A program made the position numbers and the translations under genes. DNA of 64,000 nucleotides. It comes from Azonexus hydrophilus DSM 23864 (GTDB taxonomy: Bacteria; Pseudomonadota; Gammaproteobacteria; Burkholderiales; Rhodocyclaceae). The stretch's first letter is position 1. The number at the start of each line of letters is the position of its first letter. The stretch covers positions 434,001 to 498,000 of the forward strand of contig NZ_AUCE01000011.1 of NCBI RefSeq assembly GCF_000429605.1, in the 5' to 3' direction. The notes below the pieces were generated by a model. That model was not told where the DNA came from. It ran no database searches and saw nothing but the letters and a program-made list of their open reading frames with translations. Positions 11,834 through 20,273 of the stretch are shown piece after piece.

Positions 11834-12760
11834 ATGGACCCCATGCAGAGCCAACCGATAGATTTTCATCCGCCCAGCGAAGAGGCGGCGCCCTACCTGT
11901 TGCCGGCGGCCGATGTGTTTGCCGGCCGCGCCCGTCGTTTCGAACACCTGGCCTGCGATCACAGCCTGGCTGAGTGGCTGCGCTTCTTGGCCCGCCTGAG
12001 CCAGGCCCAGCACGATGCGCTCAAGGCCATCCCCGAATTTCCGCTGCCGGAGGCGCAGGCCCGCGAACTGGCCCGCAACCACGGCATGCCCCCGCTCAAT
12101 CTGGGCGAGCGCCCCGCGGTCTGGCGCGATGCCTTGCGCCAGATGCTCGCCGCCCTCGACGACGAGACCCTGCCCGAGGGTGCACGCGCCACCTTGACCG
12201 GTCTGCAGACGGCCGACGACAGCCGCCTGGAAAAACTCGCGGCGACCCTGCTCGAAGGCGAGATTTCCGCCGATCTGGCCGGCGAACTGCCCTTCATCGC
12301 CGCCGCCTTGCAAGTCACCTACACCGGCATGGCCCTGCGCCTCGATCCGGCCAGCCTGCAGAAACTCGACGCCCCGGCCGTCTGCCCGTGCTGCGGCAGC
12401 CCGGCGGTGGCCAGCGTGGTCCGTCTCGGCGCCGCCATCAACAACCTGCGCTACCTGCACTGCAGCCTGTGCAATACCGAATGGAACGTGCCGCGCGCCA
12501 CCTGCACCACCTGCGAGGACGACAAGGAAATCGCCCTGCATGAACTCGAAGGCACAGCAGGGAAAAATGCAGGCGCCGTCCGTGCCGAAACCTGCGACGC
12601 CTGCAAGAGCTACCTGAAGATCGTCTATCAGGATAAAGACCCGAATGTGGACCCGGTCGCCGACGACCTGGCGACGCTCGCCCTCGACATGCTGGTCGAC
12701 GAAGCCGGCTACGAGCGCAGCGGCCCGAATCTGTTGCTGATCGGTGCCTACAGCGGCTGA
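11834..12760 (+). CDS. fdhE: Formate dehydrogenase accessory protein FdhE
   Basis: FdhE is a cytoplasmic, iron-binding rubredoxin-like maturation factor that acts on the Tat-exported formate dehydrogenase before translocation. The 308 residues have a helical N-terminal half and a C-terminal half with the paired CxxC motifs of the family: CPCCGS, CSLCNTEW, CTTCEDD and CDACKSY. The ATG at 11834 sits right behind the T tract of the preceding stem-loop; a second in-frame ATG at 11843 is an alternative start. selA follows 44 bp downstream. I saw no fdhD, the usual sulfurtransferase partner, in this window. Confidence 0.94.
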   Translation: MDPMQSQPIDFHPPSEEAAPYLLPAADVFAGRARRFEHLACDHSLAEWLRFLARLSQAQHDALKAIPEFPLPEAQARELARNHGMPPLNLGERPAVWRDALRQMLAALDDETLPEGARATLTGLQTADDSRLEKLAATLLEGEISADLAGELPFIAAALQVTYTGMALRLDPASLQKLDAPAVCPCCGSPAVASVVRLGAAINNLRYLHCSLCNTEWNVPRATCTTCEDDKEIALHELEGTAGKNAGAVRAETCDACKSYLKIVYQDKDPNVDPVADDLATLALDMLVDEAGYERSGPNLLLIGAYSG

Positions 12761-12804
12761 TCCAGCCTTTCCCTCAACCTTTCTGCCCGGTCCGGGTGAA
12801 AGCC

Positions 12805-14202
12805 ATGAACGAAAATCCACGTCTGCCCGCGGTTGACCGCGTCCTCAAACAACTTCCCGAGCTGATCGAAGCGCACGGTCGCCAGCCGGTGACCGCCTGC
12901 GTCCGTGCCGAGTTGGCCGCTGCCCGCGAGGGCGCGAAGCACGGCCTGCCGTTGCCCGACGAGGCGACGCTGCTCGCCGCCATCCGCCGCCGCGCCGCTG
13001 ATGCCGCCCGCGCCAATCTGCGGCCGGTGTTCAACCTGACTGGCACCGTGCTGCATACCAACCTCGGTCGCGCGCTATTGTCCGAAGAAGCCATCGCGCT
13101 GATGGTCGAAGCCGCGCGTTCGCCCTGCGCGCTGGAATACGACCTCGCCTCCGGTGGCCGTGGTGACCGCGACGATCTGGTGTCCGGCCTGCTCGCCGAA
13201 CTGGTCGCCGGCGGCTCGCCCGACATCGCGGCGACCATCGTCAACAACAACGCCGCTGCCGTGCTGCTGACGCTGAACGCGCTGGCCCAGGGCAAGGAGG
13301 CGGTGGTCTCGCGCGGCGAGCTGGTCGAGATCGGCGGTGCCTTCCGTGTTCCCGACGTGATGCGGCGGGCGCAGGTGAAGCTGGTCGAGATCGGCACCAC
13401 CAACCGCACGCACGAGAAGGATTACTTTGATGCCATCGGCCCGAAGACGGCGCTGCTGATGAAGGTGCATACCAGCAACTATGTCGTCACCGGCTTCACC
13501 AAGAGCGTCGACGAGCAGGCGGTGGCCGACATCGCCCACGCCGCCGGCCTGCCTTTCGTCGTCGACCTGGGCAGCGGTACGCTGACCGATTTCGCGGCGC
13601 TCGGCCTGCCGGCCGAGCCGACGCCGCAGCAGGCGCTGGCCGCTGGTGCCGACATCGTCACCTTCTCCGGCGACAAGCTGCTCGGCGGGCCGCAGGCCGG
13701 GCTGATCGTCGGCCGCAAGGACCTGATCGCGAAGATCAAGAAGAACCCGTTGAAGCGTGCGCTGCGCGTCGGCAAGACGACGCTCGCCGCGCTGGAAGCG
13801 ACGCTGCGCTTGTATCGCGATCCGGATCGTCTGTGCCAGCGCCTGCCGACCTTGCGCCTGCTGACCCGGGCGACGAGCGAGATCGCCGCCCTTGGCGAGC
13901 GCTTGCTGCCGTCGGTGCAGGCTGCCGTCGGTGCCGGCTTCGTGGTCGCGCTTGAGGACTGCGCCAGCCAGATCGGCAGCGGTGCCTTGCCGGTCGAGCG
14001 GCTGGCGTCGACCTCGTTGGTCCTGCGTTCGACCGCGAAGAAGCCGGGCAAGGCGCTGGCCGCCGTCGAAGCCGCCTTTCGCGGGCTGCCGCAGCCGGTG
14101 ATCGGCTACATCCGCGACGATGCCTTCCGGCTCGACCTGCGCTGCCTGGAGACCAAGGATGAAGCGCGCTTCGTCGCGCAGCTGGCGGCAGTGAAACTGT
14201 AG
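12805..14202 (+). CDS. selA: L-seryl-tRNA(Sec) selenium transferase
   Basis: SelA is a PLP enzyme that converts Ser-tRNA(Sec) to Sec-tRNA(Sec) using selenophosphate. The 465 residues match the family length. The PLP lysine lies in FSGDKLLGGPQAG, and the N-terminal tRNA-binding region (VFNLTGTVLHTNLGRALLS) is conserved. I chose the ATG at 12805, with GGGTGA upstream, over a GTG at 12796. It follows fdhE on the same strand, so Sec-tRNA synthesis may be co-expressed with FDH maturation. Confidence 0.96.
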   Translation: MNENPRLPAVDRVLKQLPELIEAHGRQPVTACVRAELAAAREGAKHGLPLPDEATLLAAIRRRAADAARANLRPVFNLTGTVLHTNLGRALLSEEAIALMVEAARSPCALEYDLASGGRGDRDDLVSGLLAELVAGGSPDIAATIVNNNAAAVLLTLNALAQGKEAVVSRGELVEIGGAFRVPDVMRRAQVKLVEIGTTNRTHEKDYFDAIGPKTALLMKVHTSNYVVTGFTKSVDEQAVADIAHAAGLPFVVDLGSGTLTDFAALGLPAEPTPQQALAAGADIVTFSGDKLLGGPQAGLIVGRKDLIAKIKKNPLKRALRVGKTTLAALEATLRLYRDPDRLCQRLPTLRLLTRATSEIAALGERLLPSVQAAVGAGFVVALEDCASQIGSGALPVERLASTSLVLRSTAKKPGKALAAVEAAFRGLPQPVIGYIRDDAFRLDLRCLETKDEARFVAQLAAVKL

Positions 14203-14333
14203 TTTTCCGGAAATGGCCACGAGCAGCGGTCCGCGTACCGCCCGCCATTCCCGACCCCCGGCGCCTGGCGGCGCCACCCTGTAAATCCGGGCATCTCCGT
14301 GTCCGGGTGGTTCAACGCAATGGAGACGACAAC

Positions 14334-15668
14334 ATGAGCTTCAATCGAAGACAATTCCTCGCCGCTGGGGCGGCGCTCGGGACGAGCGGTGCCATCGCCA
14401 CGCCGACCAGCCCGCTACCTTTCCTGATCCAGATGCAGTCCGACCCGTTGCTGCCGAAAGCTACCGGCAAGCGCGTGGTCATTTGCGGCGGCGGCTGGGG
14501 CGGGGTGACCGCCGCCAAGCACCTGAAAGTGCTCGATCCCAGCCTTGACGTCGTGCTGCTCGAACGCAACCCCATCTTCTTCGCCTGCCCGATGAGCAAC
14601 AAGTGGCTGGTCGATGTCGTCGATGCGCAGTTCCTCACCTTCAGCTACCTCGACGTCGCCCAGAAGTACGGCTACCACTTCATCCAGACCGAAGTCACCG
14701 CCTTCGAGCGCGACAAGAAGCGTGTCGTCACTGCCCAGGGCTGGATTGATTACGACTACCTGATCGTCGGCGCCGGCATCCGCTACAACTATGAAGCCTG
14801 GTTCGGCAACGACCGCAAGGCCGCCGAATACACCAAGGCGATGTTCCCTGCCGCCTACATCCCGACCGCCGAGCACTTCAAGCTGAAGCAGAACATCCAG
14901 AACTTCAAGGGCGGCGACCTGGTGATGACGCTGCCGCCGCCACCGCACCGCTGCCCGCCGTCGCCCTACGAGCGCGCCTGCCTGATCGCCGACCTGTTCA
15001 AGCAGCGCAAGACCAAGGGCAAGATCATCATCCTCGATCCCAAGCCGAGCATCATGCCGATCGGCGGCGGCTACAAGGACGCCTTCGAGGAGCTGTACAA
15101 GGACCAGATCGTCTACGTGCCCAAGGCGCAGATCCAGGAAGTCGATCCGTTCAACAAGCGGATCAAGACCACGGCCGGCGACTTCAAGTTCGACCATTCC
15201 ATCCTGATGGCCCCGCACCAGGCCGGCGACATGGCCTGGAAGGCCGGCGTCATCGGCCGCGACGCGGATGGCAAGCTGACCGGCTGGGCCGGCGTCGATC
15301 CCTTCTTCCTCAACCTCAAGGACGACCCGGACACCTACGTGATCGGCGACGCCGTCGGCGTCGTCTCGCCGCTGTTCAAGTACTACCCGAAGGCCGGCCA
15401 CGTCGCCAACGCCCACGCCAAGATCGTCGCCAAATACATCACCGACCGCATCAAGGGCCGCGAACTGAAGCCGGCGCTGCCCGACAACCTCTGCTTCATG
15501 ATGGTCAAGACCCAGCCGCAGGAAGCGATTGCCGTGCGCTTCAAGTACTGGGTCAACGACAAGGGCCTGATTGTCCAGGACCAGGACGACGACAACCTGC
15601 GCCGTCCCGAACTGGTGACCGAGGACTTCCAGTGGTTCGCCGGCAAGGTCGAGGACATGTTTGGTTGA
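14334..15668 (+). CDS. FccB/sulfide:quinone-reductase-like FAD flavoprotein, Tat-exported
   Basis: This 444-residue flavoprotein resembles the sulfide dehydrogenase flavoprotein FccB. It has a Tat signal (NRRQFLAAGAAL), a dinucleotide fold (VVICGGGWGGVTAAKHL) and a second FAD-binding region ending DTYVIGDAVG. The two cysteines expected for the redox disulfide of FccB are recognisable in HRCPPSPYERAC and DNLCFMMV. GGAG lies before the ATG at 14334. FccB normally pairs with a cytochrome FccA, but no cytochrome gene is adjacent. Its place between selA and the MOSC-selB pair is unusual. It may oxidise sulfide, or a selenium analogue in this context, but that is speculation. Confidence 0.85.
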   Translation: MSFNRRQFLAAGAALGTSGAIATPTSPLPFLIQMQSDPLLPKATGKRVVICGGGWGGVTAAKHLKVLDPSLDVVLLERNPIFFACPMSNKWLVDVVDAQFLTFSYLDVAQKYGYHFIQTEVTAFERDKKRVVTAQGWIDYDYLIVGAGIRYNYEAWFGNDRKAAEYTKAMFPAAYIPTAEHFKLKQNIQNFKGGDLVMTLPPPPHRCPPSPYERACLIADLFKQRKTKGKIIILDPKPSIMPIGGGYKDAFEELYKDQIVYVPKAQIQEVDPFNKRIKTTAGDFKFDHSILMAPHQAGDMAWKAGVIGRDADGKLTGWAGVDPFFLNLKDDPDTYVIGDAVGVVSPLFKYYPKAGHVANAHAKIVAKYITDRIKGRELKPALPDNLCFMMVKTQPQEAIAVRFKYWVNDKGLIVQDQDDDNLRRPELVTEDFQWFAGKVEDMFG

Positions 15669-15720
15669 TGGCTATCAGCTGGTTCCACGTGGAACCAGCT
15701 TTGTCTGCTAGATTGGAAAG

Positions 15721-16218
15721 ATGAGTACCAAGCCTTCTCTTGCCGTCGTTGAGCGCTTGTATCTTGCTGATGCGATGGGCGCACCCCTGCAGGCGCGGCT
15801 GCGTCTTTCCTTGTGTGCGGGGCAGGGGATTGTTGGCGACCGACATGCCAGTCGGCGAGATTGGCCGGGGCAGAACCTGACCCTGGTCGAGGCCGAAGAG
15901 ATCGAAAGTTACTGTTTGAGCCGCAGTCGGCCGATTGATCTGGCGCTGACACGCCGTAACATCGTCACTCGTGGCGTTCGTCTCAATTCCCTGGTGGGTC
16001 GTCGTTTTCGCATTGGCGATTGCTTGCTGTACGGTGTCGAACGCTGTGAGCCCTGCCGTAGCCTTGGTCAGCGCCTGGCTGACGAAACCTTTGATGTGCC
16101 AGCCGTCATCCATTACTGGACGGGTCGTGGCGGCTTGCGTGCCGATGTCTTGAGCGATGGTCCAATCCGCGCCGGCGATAAGCTGGAGATCGTCGACACG
16201 TCCGGAGGCCTGGCATGA
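15721..16218 (+). CDS. MOSC-domain protein
   Basis: This 165-residue protein consists of a MOSC domain, the sulfur-carrying module of Mo-cofactor sulfurases and molybdenum-linked enzymes. Visible family features are GIVGDRHASR, QNLTLVEAEEIE, TRRNIVTRGVRLN and the cysteine-bearing GVERCEPCRSLGQ. The stop overlaps the selB start by four bases (ATGA), so it is translationally coupled to selB. Codon use is less GC-biased than that of its neighbours. Since FDH needs bis-MGD carrying a sulfido ligand, a role in Mo or selenium delivery is conceivable but unproven. Confidence 0.85.
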   Translation: MSTKPSLAVVERLYLADAMGAPLQARLRLSLCAGQGIVGDRHASRRDWPGQNLTLVEAEEIESYCLSRSRPIDLALTRRNIVTRGVRLNSLVGRRFRIGDCLLYGVERCEPCRSLGQRLADETFDVPAVIHYWTGRGGLRADVLSDGPIRAGDKLEIVDTSGGLA

Positions 16219-18092
16219 TCGTCGGCACCGCCGGTCACATCGATCACGGCAAGACGACGCTGGTCAAGGCGCTGACCGGCGTCGACTGCGACCGCCTGAA
16301 GGAAGAGAAGGCGCGCGGCATCACCGTCGATCTTGGCTACGCCTATACGCCGACCCTCGGCTTCATCGACGTGCCGGGGCACGAGAAATTGGTGCACAAC
16401 ATGCTCGCCGGTGCCACCGGCATCGACTTCGCATTGCTGGTCATCGCCGCCGACGACGGGCCGATGCCGCAGACCCGCGAGCACCTGGAGATCGTCGAAC
16501 TGCTCGGCATCCGCCGGGGGGCGGTGGCGCTGACCAAGATCGATACGGTTGCCGCCGACCGCGTCGAAGCGGCAAAAAGTGAAATCGAAGCGCTGCTCGC
16601 GGATACCGCGTTCGCCGGGGTGCCGGTGTTTCCGGTTGCCGCGGTCAGCGGTGCCGGCATTGCCGAACTGCGCGCGCATCTTGAGGCCGTCGCCGCCGGG
16701 CATGCCCGGCGCGAGGCTGCCGGCGGCTTCCGGCTGGCGGTCGATCGCTGCTTCACGCTCACTGGCGCCGGTACCGTCGTCACCGGTACGGCCTTCGCCG
16801 GCTGCGTCCGGGTCGGCGATCAGCTACTGCTGTCGCCGAGCGGCAAGCCGGTGCGCGTGCGCAGCCTGCGCGCTCAGGATGCGCCGGCCGAATCCGGCCA
16901 GGCCGGACAGCGTATCGCGCTGGCGCTGGCCGGCGTCGACAAAGGCGAAGTCGAGCGTGGCCAGTGGCTGCTGGCGCCGCCGCTGCACCGGCCGTTGCGC
17001 CGTTTCGACGCGAAGTTGCGGGTGCTTGCCGGGCAGCCGGCGCTGAAGCACTGGACGCAGGTGCACCTGCACCTCGGCGCCATTGACGTGCCGGCGCGGG
17101 TGGCCCTGCTCGGCGCCGAGGAAATCCCGCCGGGCGGCGAAAACTGGGCGCAACTCCACGTCGACCGCGACATCGGCGCGCTCGCCGGCGACCGTTTCAT
17201 CCTGCGCGACGCCGCTGCTCGCCACACCATTGCCGGCGGCTGCGTCCTCGACAGCGCGCCGCCGACACGGCGCAAGTCGAGCCCGGAGCGCCTGGCGATG
17301 CTGGCAGCGCTGGCCGATCCCGATCCGGCGGTGGCGCTGGCGCTGGCCGCCCAACAGCAGCCGGCTGGTGTCGACCTGGCGGCGTACGCGCTCAACCGCA
17401 ACCTCGACGCACCGACGCTGGCTGAAATCTGCCAGCGGCTTGGCCTGCGCACGGTCGGCGACATCGCCTTCGCCGCCGCCGGCTGGCAGGGCCTGGGTGA
17501 GCGCTTGCTCGCGGCGCTTGCCGCGGAACACGAGCGGGCGCCCGACCTCACCGGCGTCGAGCGCGACCGCCTGCGCCGGCTGACGCTGCCGACATTGGCC
17601 CGTCCTGCCTTCGACGCACTGCTTGGTGAACAGCTGGCCGCCGGCCGTGTCGCCCAGAGCAACGCCTGGCTGCACCTGCCCGGCCATCGCGTCGAACTTG
17701 CTGCCGCCGACCGCGACCTGTGGCAGACCTTGCTGCCGCTGCTCGCCGCCGAGCCGTACAACCCGCCGCGCGTGCGCGATGTCGCCAAAGCCACCGGCAT
17801 CGCCGAGGACACCGTGCGTGCGCTGTTCAAGCGCATCGCCCGGCATGGCGAAGCCTGGCCGGTGGCGCACGACCATTATTTCACCGCCGCCGCAGTGGCC
17901 GACCTGGCCCGCCACGTCGCCATGCTCAACGAACGCGACGGCTGCGCCCGCGCCGCGCCGCTGCGCGACGTGATCGGTGGTGGACGAAAAGTCGCTATCC
18001 ACATTCTCGAATTCTTCGATCGCATCGGCTACACTCGCCGGGTGCGCGATACGCACGTACTGCGCGGTGTACCGGAGCAATTCGGATCATGA
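16215..18092 (+). CDS. selB: Selenocysteine-specific elongation factor
   Basis: SelB is the EF-Tu-like GTPase that binds Sec-tRNA(Sec) and the SECIS hairpin to decode UGA. The 625 residues begin with the GTPase domain ([34 protein letters not shown]). Beta-barrel domains 2 and 3 follow. The C-terminal half (about 360-625) has the winged-helix repeats that bind mRNA. The ATG overlaps the MOSC gene stop. The tRNA-Sec gene begins five bases after the stop. Confidence 0.96.
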   Translation: MIVGTAGHIDHGKTTLVKALTGVDCDRLKEEKARGITVDLGYAYTPTLGFIDVPGHEKLVHNMLAGATGIDFALLVIAADDGPMPQTREHLEIVELLGIRRGAVALTKIDTVAADRVEAAKSEIEALLADTAFAGVPVFPVAAVSGAGIAELRAHLEAVAAGHARREAAGGFRLAVDRCFTLTGAGTVVTGTAFAGCVRVGDQLLLSPSGKPVRVRSLRAQDAPAESGQAGQRIALALAGVDKGEVERGQWLLAPPLHRPLRRFDAKLRVLAGQPALKHWTQVHLHLGAIDVPARVALLGAEEIPPGGENWAQLHVDRDIGALAGDRFILRDAAARHTIAGGCVLDSAPPTRRKSSPERLAMLAALADPDPAVALALAAQQQPAGVDLAAYALNRNLDAPTLAEICQRLGLRTVGDIAFAAAGWQGLGERLLAALAAEHERAPDLTGVERDRLRRLTLPTLARPAFDALLGEQLAAGRVAQSNAWLHLPGHRVELAAADRDLWQTLLPLLAAEPYNPPRVRDVAKATGIAEDTVRALFKRIARHGEAWPVAHDHYFTAAAVADLARHVAMLNERDGCARAAPLRDVIGGGRKVAIHILEFFDRIGYTRRVRDTHVLRGVPEQFGS

Positions 18093-18097
18093 ACAAC

Positions 18098-18193
18098 GGA
18101 AGGAATCGTTCCCCGGTGGGGCGGCCGGTCTTCAAAACCGGCAGGGCCTGTCAGACAGGCTTGGGTAGGTTCGACTCCTGCTTCCTTCCGCCA
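18098..18193 (+). tRNA. selC: tRNA-Sec (anticodon TCA)
   Basis: The 96-nt tRNA has the eight-base-pair acceptor stem typical of bacterial tRNA-Sec (GGAAGGAA with TTCCTTCC). It has the anticodon TCA at 18132-18134 in loop CTTCAAA, a long variable arm (GGGCCTGTCAGACAGGCTTGGG region), the T arm GGTTCGACTCC, discriminator G and an encoded CCA. It begins only five bases after the selB stop, so it is probably processed from the selB transcript. Confidence 0.97.
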
Positions 18194-18331
18194 TCGATCG
18201 CGCGTGGCGCATCCATGACTTTGTCGACTGCGCCTCGCCGTGCAGCAGCACTGTCTTCGGCTTGTCTTCGCGTCCTGAATGCACCACGCGCGCCGAATAC
18301 GCCGCTATAAGTTTCACGCGAAATCCGCTAA

Positions 18332-18766
18332 ATGGCTCACTCTCCTTTCACCGGCACCATTCCCGACGATCTCCTCTACGACCCCGAGCACGACATGTGG
18401 GTGCGCGAGCTGCCGGGCGGCGAGTTGTTGGTCGGCGCGACCGCTTTCGGCATTCACCTGGCCGGCGAGATCATCGCTTTCACCAGCAAGCCGAACGGTG
18501 CTGAGGTGGCGCGCGGGCGGGGGATGGGGACGGTCGAGTGCCGCAAGACGCTGCTCGCGCTGCATGCGCCGCTGTCCTTCGTCCTGCTCGAAGGCAACGA
18601 GGCGGCCGAGGAGCGGCCCGGGCGGATCAACCGCGATCCCTACGGCGACGGCTGGATGGCCCGGGTGCGGCCGACCGAGTGGGCCGGCGAGCGCGGCCTG
18701 CTGGTCGATGCCGCCGCCTACCGGGCGCAGGTGCTGAAGCTCGATCCGGAGGCCCGCCTTGACTGA
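18332..18766 (+). CDS. Glycine-cleavage H-protein-like lipoyl carrier
   Basis: This 144-residue protein is related to GcvH and to the lipoate-binding proteins (LbpA) of sulfur metabolism. It has the H-protein core, and Lys72 in GTVECRKTLLALHAP aligns with the lipoylated lysine of GcvH (VESVK). The later NRDPYGDGWMARV also matches the family. No gcvT or gcvP is present, so it is not part of a glycine cleavage operon here. The next gene, a DsrE-like protein, overlaps by eight bases. A carrier role in sulfur or selenium transfer is possible. The ribosome-binding site is weak. Confidence 0.8.
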   Translation: MAHSPFTGTIPDDLLYDPEHDMWVRELPGGELLVGATAFGIHLAGEIIAFTSKPNGAEVARGRGMGTVECRKTLLALHAPLSFVLLEGNEAAEERPGRINRDPYGDGWMARVRPTEWAGERGLLVDAAAYRAQVLKLDPEARLD

Positions 18767-19124
18767 GCGCCTGGCCCTGCTGATCGGCTCGGCGCAGCCG
18801 GAACAGGCGGTGACGCCGCTGGTCCATGCGCTGGCGGCACGCGCGCTGGATGCCGAGGTCGAAATCCACTTCGCCGGGCCGGCGGTGCGCTGGCTGGTCG
18901 CCGGGGTTGCCGAGGCGGCCTGGCCGACGCCGGCGCGGGAAAAGTCCATCGCCGCCTTCCTCGACGAAGCGGCTACCGCCGGCGTCCGCTTCTACGCCTG
19001 CGGCATGGCTCGCGCTGCCTGGGTCGGCGCCGAAGAAACGCTGCGCGCCGATGCCGGCGCCGCCGGCGCCACTGCATTCGTCGCCCGCACGCTCGATCCG
19101 GCGTGGCGGACGCTGGTGTACTGA
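18759..19124 (+). CDS. DsrE/DsrF-like small sulfur-relay protein
   Basis: This 121-residue protein has the DsrE-like alternating alpha/beta pattern (LALLIGSAQ, EVEIHFAGPAVRWLV). Its one cysteine, Cys81 in RFYACGMA, sits where DsrE-family proteins hold a persulfide. It overlaps both neighbours: eight bases with the lipoyl-carrier-like gene, and TGATG with mobA. Members of this fold often carry sulfur between enzymes. In this setting a selenium or sulfur relay is plausible; the assignment rests on fold pattern and the cysteine only. Confidence 0.65.
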   Translation: MTERLALLIGSAQPEQAVTPLVHALAARALDAEVEIHFAGPAVRWLVAGVAEAAWPTPAREKSIAAFLDEAATAGVRFYACGMARAAWVGAEETLRADAGAAGATAFVARTLDPAWRTLVY

Positions 19125-19711
19125 TGGATCGCGGAGAGATTACCGGCGTCGTCCTGGCCGGCGGGCTCGGCCGGCGCATGGGCGGTGTCGACAAGGGCTT
19201 GCAGGAACTGGCCGGGCGGCCGCTGGTGGCGCACATCATCGAGCGCCTGCAGCCGCAGGTCGGCCCCTTGCTGATCAACGCCAACCGCAATGCCGAGGTC
19301 TATGCCCGTTTCGGCTGTCCGGTGGTCGCCGATGCCGTGCCCGATTTTGCCGGGCCGCTGGCCGGCCTGCATGCGGCGCTGGCAGCCGCATCGACCCCGT
19401 GGGTGGTAACCGTGCCCTGCGATTCGCCCTTCCTGCCGGCAGATCTGGTGTCGCGCCTGGCCGGGGTGGCCGAGCAGGCATCGGCCGGGGTGGCGGTGGC
19501 GCGCACCGGCGACCAGGTGCACCCGGTGTTCTGCCTGTGCCGGCGCGAGTTGCGCGATCATCTCGGCGATTACCTGGCGCGCGGCGAGCGCAAGTTCACC
19601 GGCTGGTACGCTTCGCTGGCGACGGTGGAAGTGGCTTTCGACGATCAGCCGGCGGCTTTCGAGAACATCAATACGGTGGCCGAACTGGCGAGTTTTTCCC
19701 GGCCGGTTTAG
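19124..19711 (+). CDS. mobA: Molybdenum cofactor guanylyltransferase
   Basis: MobA transfers GMP from GTP to molybdopterin to make the MGD cofactor that FdnG needs. The 195 residues start with the nucleotide-binding signature VVLAGGLGRRMGGVDKGL and contain INANRN and TVPCDSPFLP. The ATG at 19124 overlaps the stop of the DsrE-like gene (TGATG). Its stop overlaps that of the convergent lipoprotein gene by four bases. Placement at the end of the Sec/FDH gene block fits a role in supplying bis-MGD to this enzyme. Confidence 0.93.
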   Translation: MDRGEITGVVLAGGLGRRMGGVDKGLQELAGRPLVAHIIERLQPQVGPLLINANRNAEVYARFGCPVVADAVPDFAGPLAGLHAALAAASTPWVVTVPCDSPFLPADLVSRLAGVAEQASAGVAVARTGDQVHPVFCLCRRELRDHLGDYLARGERKFTGWYASLATVEVAFDDQPAAFENINTVAELASFSRPV

Positions 19712-20190
19712 GGCTTGGGCTGGATGCGCTGGCCGGCCTTCCTGACGGTGCCGTCGGCGAGGTCGAAGTGCACCGAAAAGTAGCTTTCCTCGGTGGGGAA
19801 ATCGCCTTCGATTCGCCATTCCCAAACCGATTCGCCCAGATTGGAGAAAGTCTGGCGACTGGCCGGCTGGCCGAGCAGGCGCCGGACTTCGTCCTGCGTC
19901 AGACCCGGCGTGACGCGGGCGTAGGTCGCCGGCGTCAACACCTGGTCGAGCGCGGCAACGATTTCCTGGCGGTCGAAGCGGATCATGTAGCAATGCACGC
20001 CGGCTGGTTGACGGCTGTATTCCCAGGTCACCGTGCCGTCGTCGTTGCGGTGGATGAAGCCGGGTTCGCCCATGCGGCTGCGCACTTCGGCCTGGGTGGT
20101 GATGCCCGGCTTGATTTCCGGCAGATTGACCATGTCGCAGGCGGGCAGCAAGGCCGTCAGCAGTGCGGCGATCCAGGCGGGCAGTTTCAT
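19708..20190 (-). CDS. BamE/SmpA-like outer-membrane lipoprotein
   Basis: This 160-residue lipoprotein has a signal peptide ending in the lipobox LLPAC (Cys18). Two BamE/OmlA-like repeats follow: IKPGITTQAEVRSRMGEP and VTPGLTQDEVRRLLGQP. BamE is a small lipoprotein of the outer-membrane beta-barrel assembly machine. The duplicated motif suggests a related periplasmic protein rather than BamE itself. It is convergent with mobA. Confidence 0.8.
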   Translation of the reverse strand: MKLPAWIAALLTALLPACDMVNLPEIKPGITTQAEVRSRMGEPGFIHRNDDGTVTWEYSRQPAGVHCYMIRFDRQEIVAALDQVLTPATYARVTPGLTQDEVRRLLGQPASRQTFSNLGESVWEWRIEGDFPTEESYFSVHFDLADGTVRKAGQRIQPKP

Positions 20191-20273
20191 GGGGGCTCCT
20201 GTGGCGGGAATGGGTTTGGGCGTTTGGCTACCTTGCTCGCATAATAGCGGCTCATCCAGCTATTGTTCATGCC

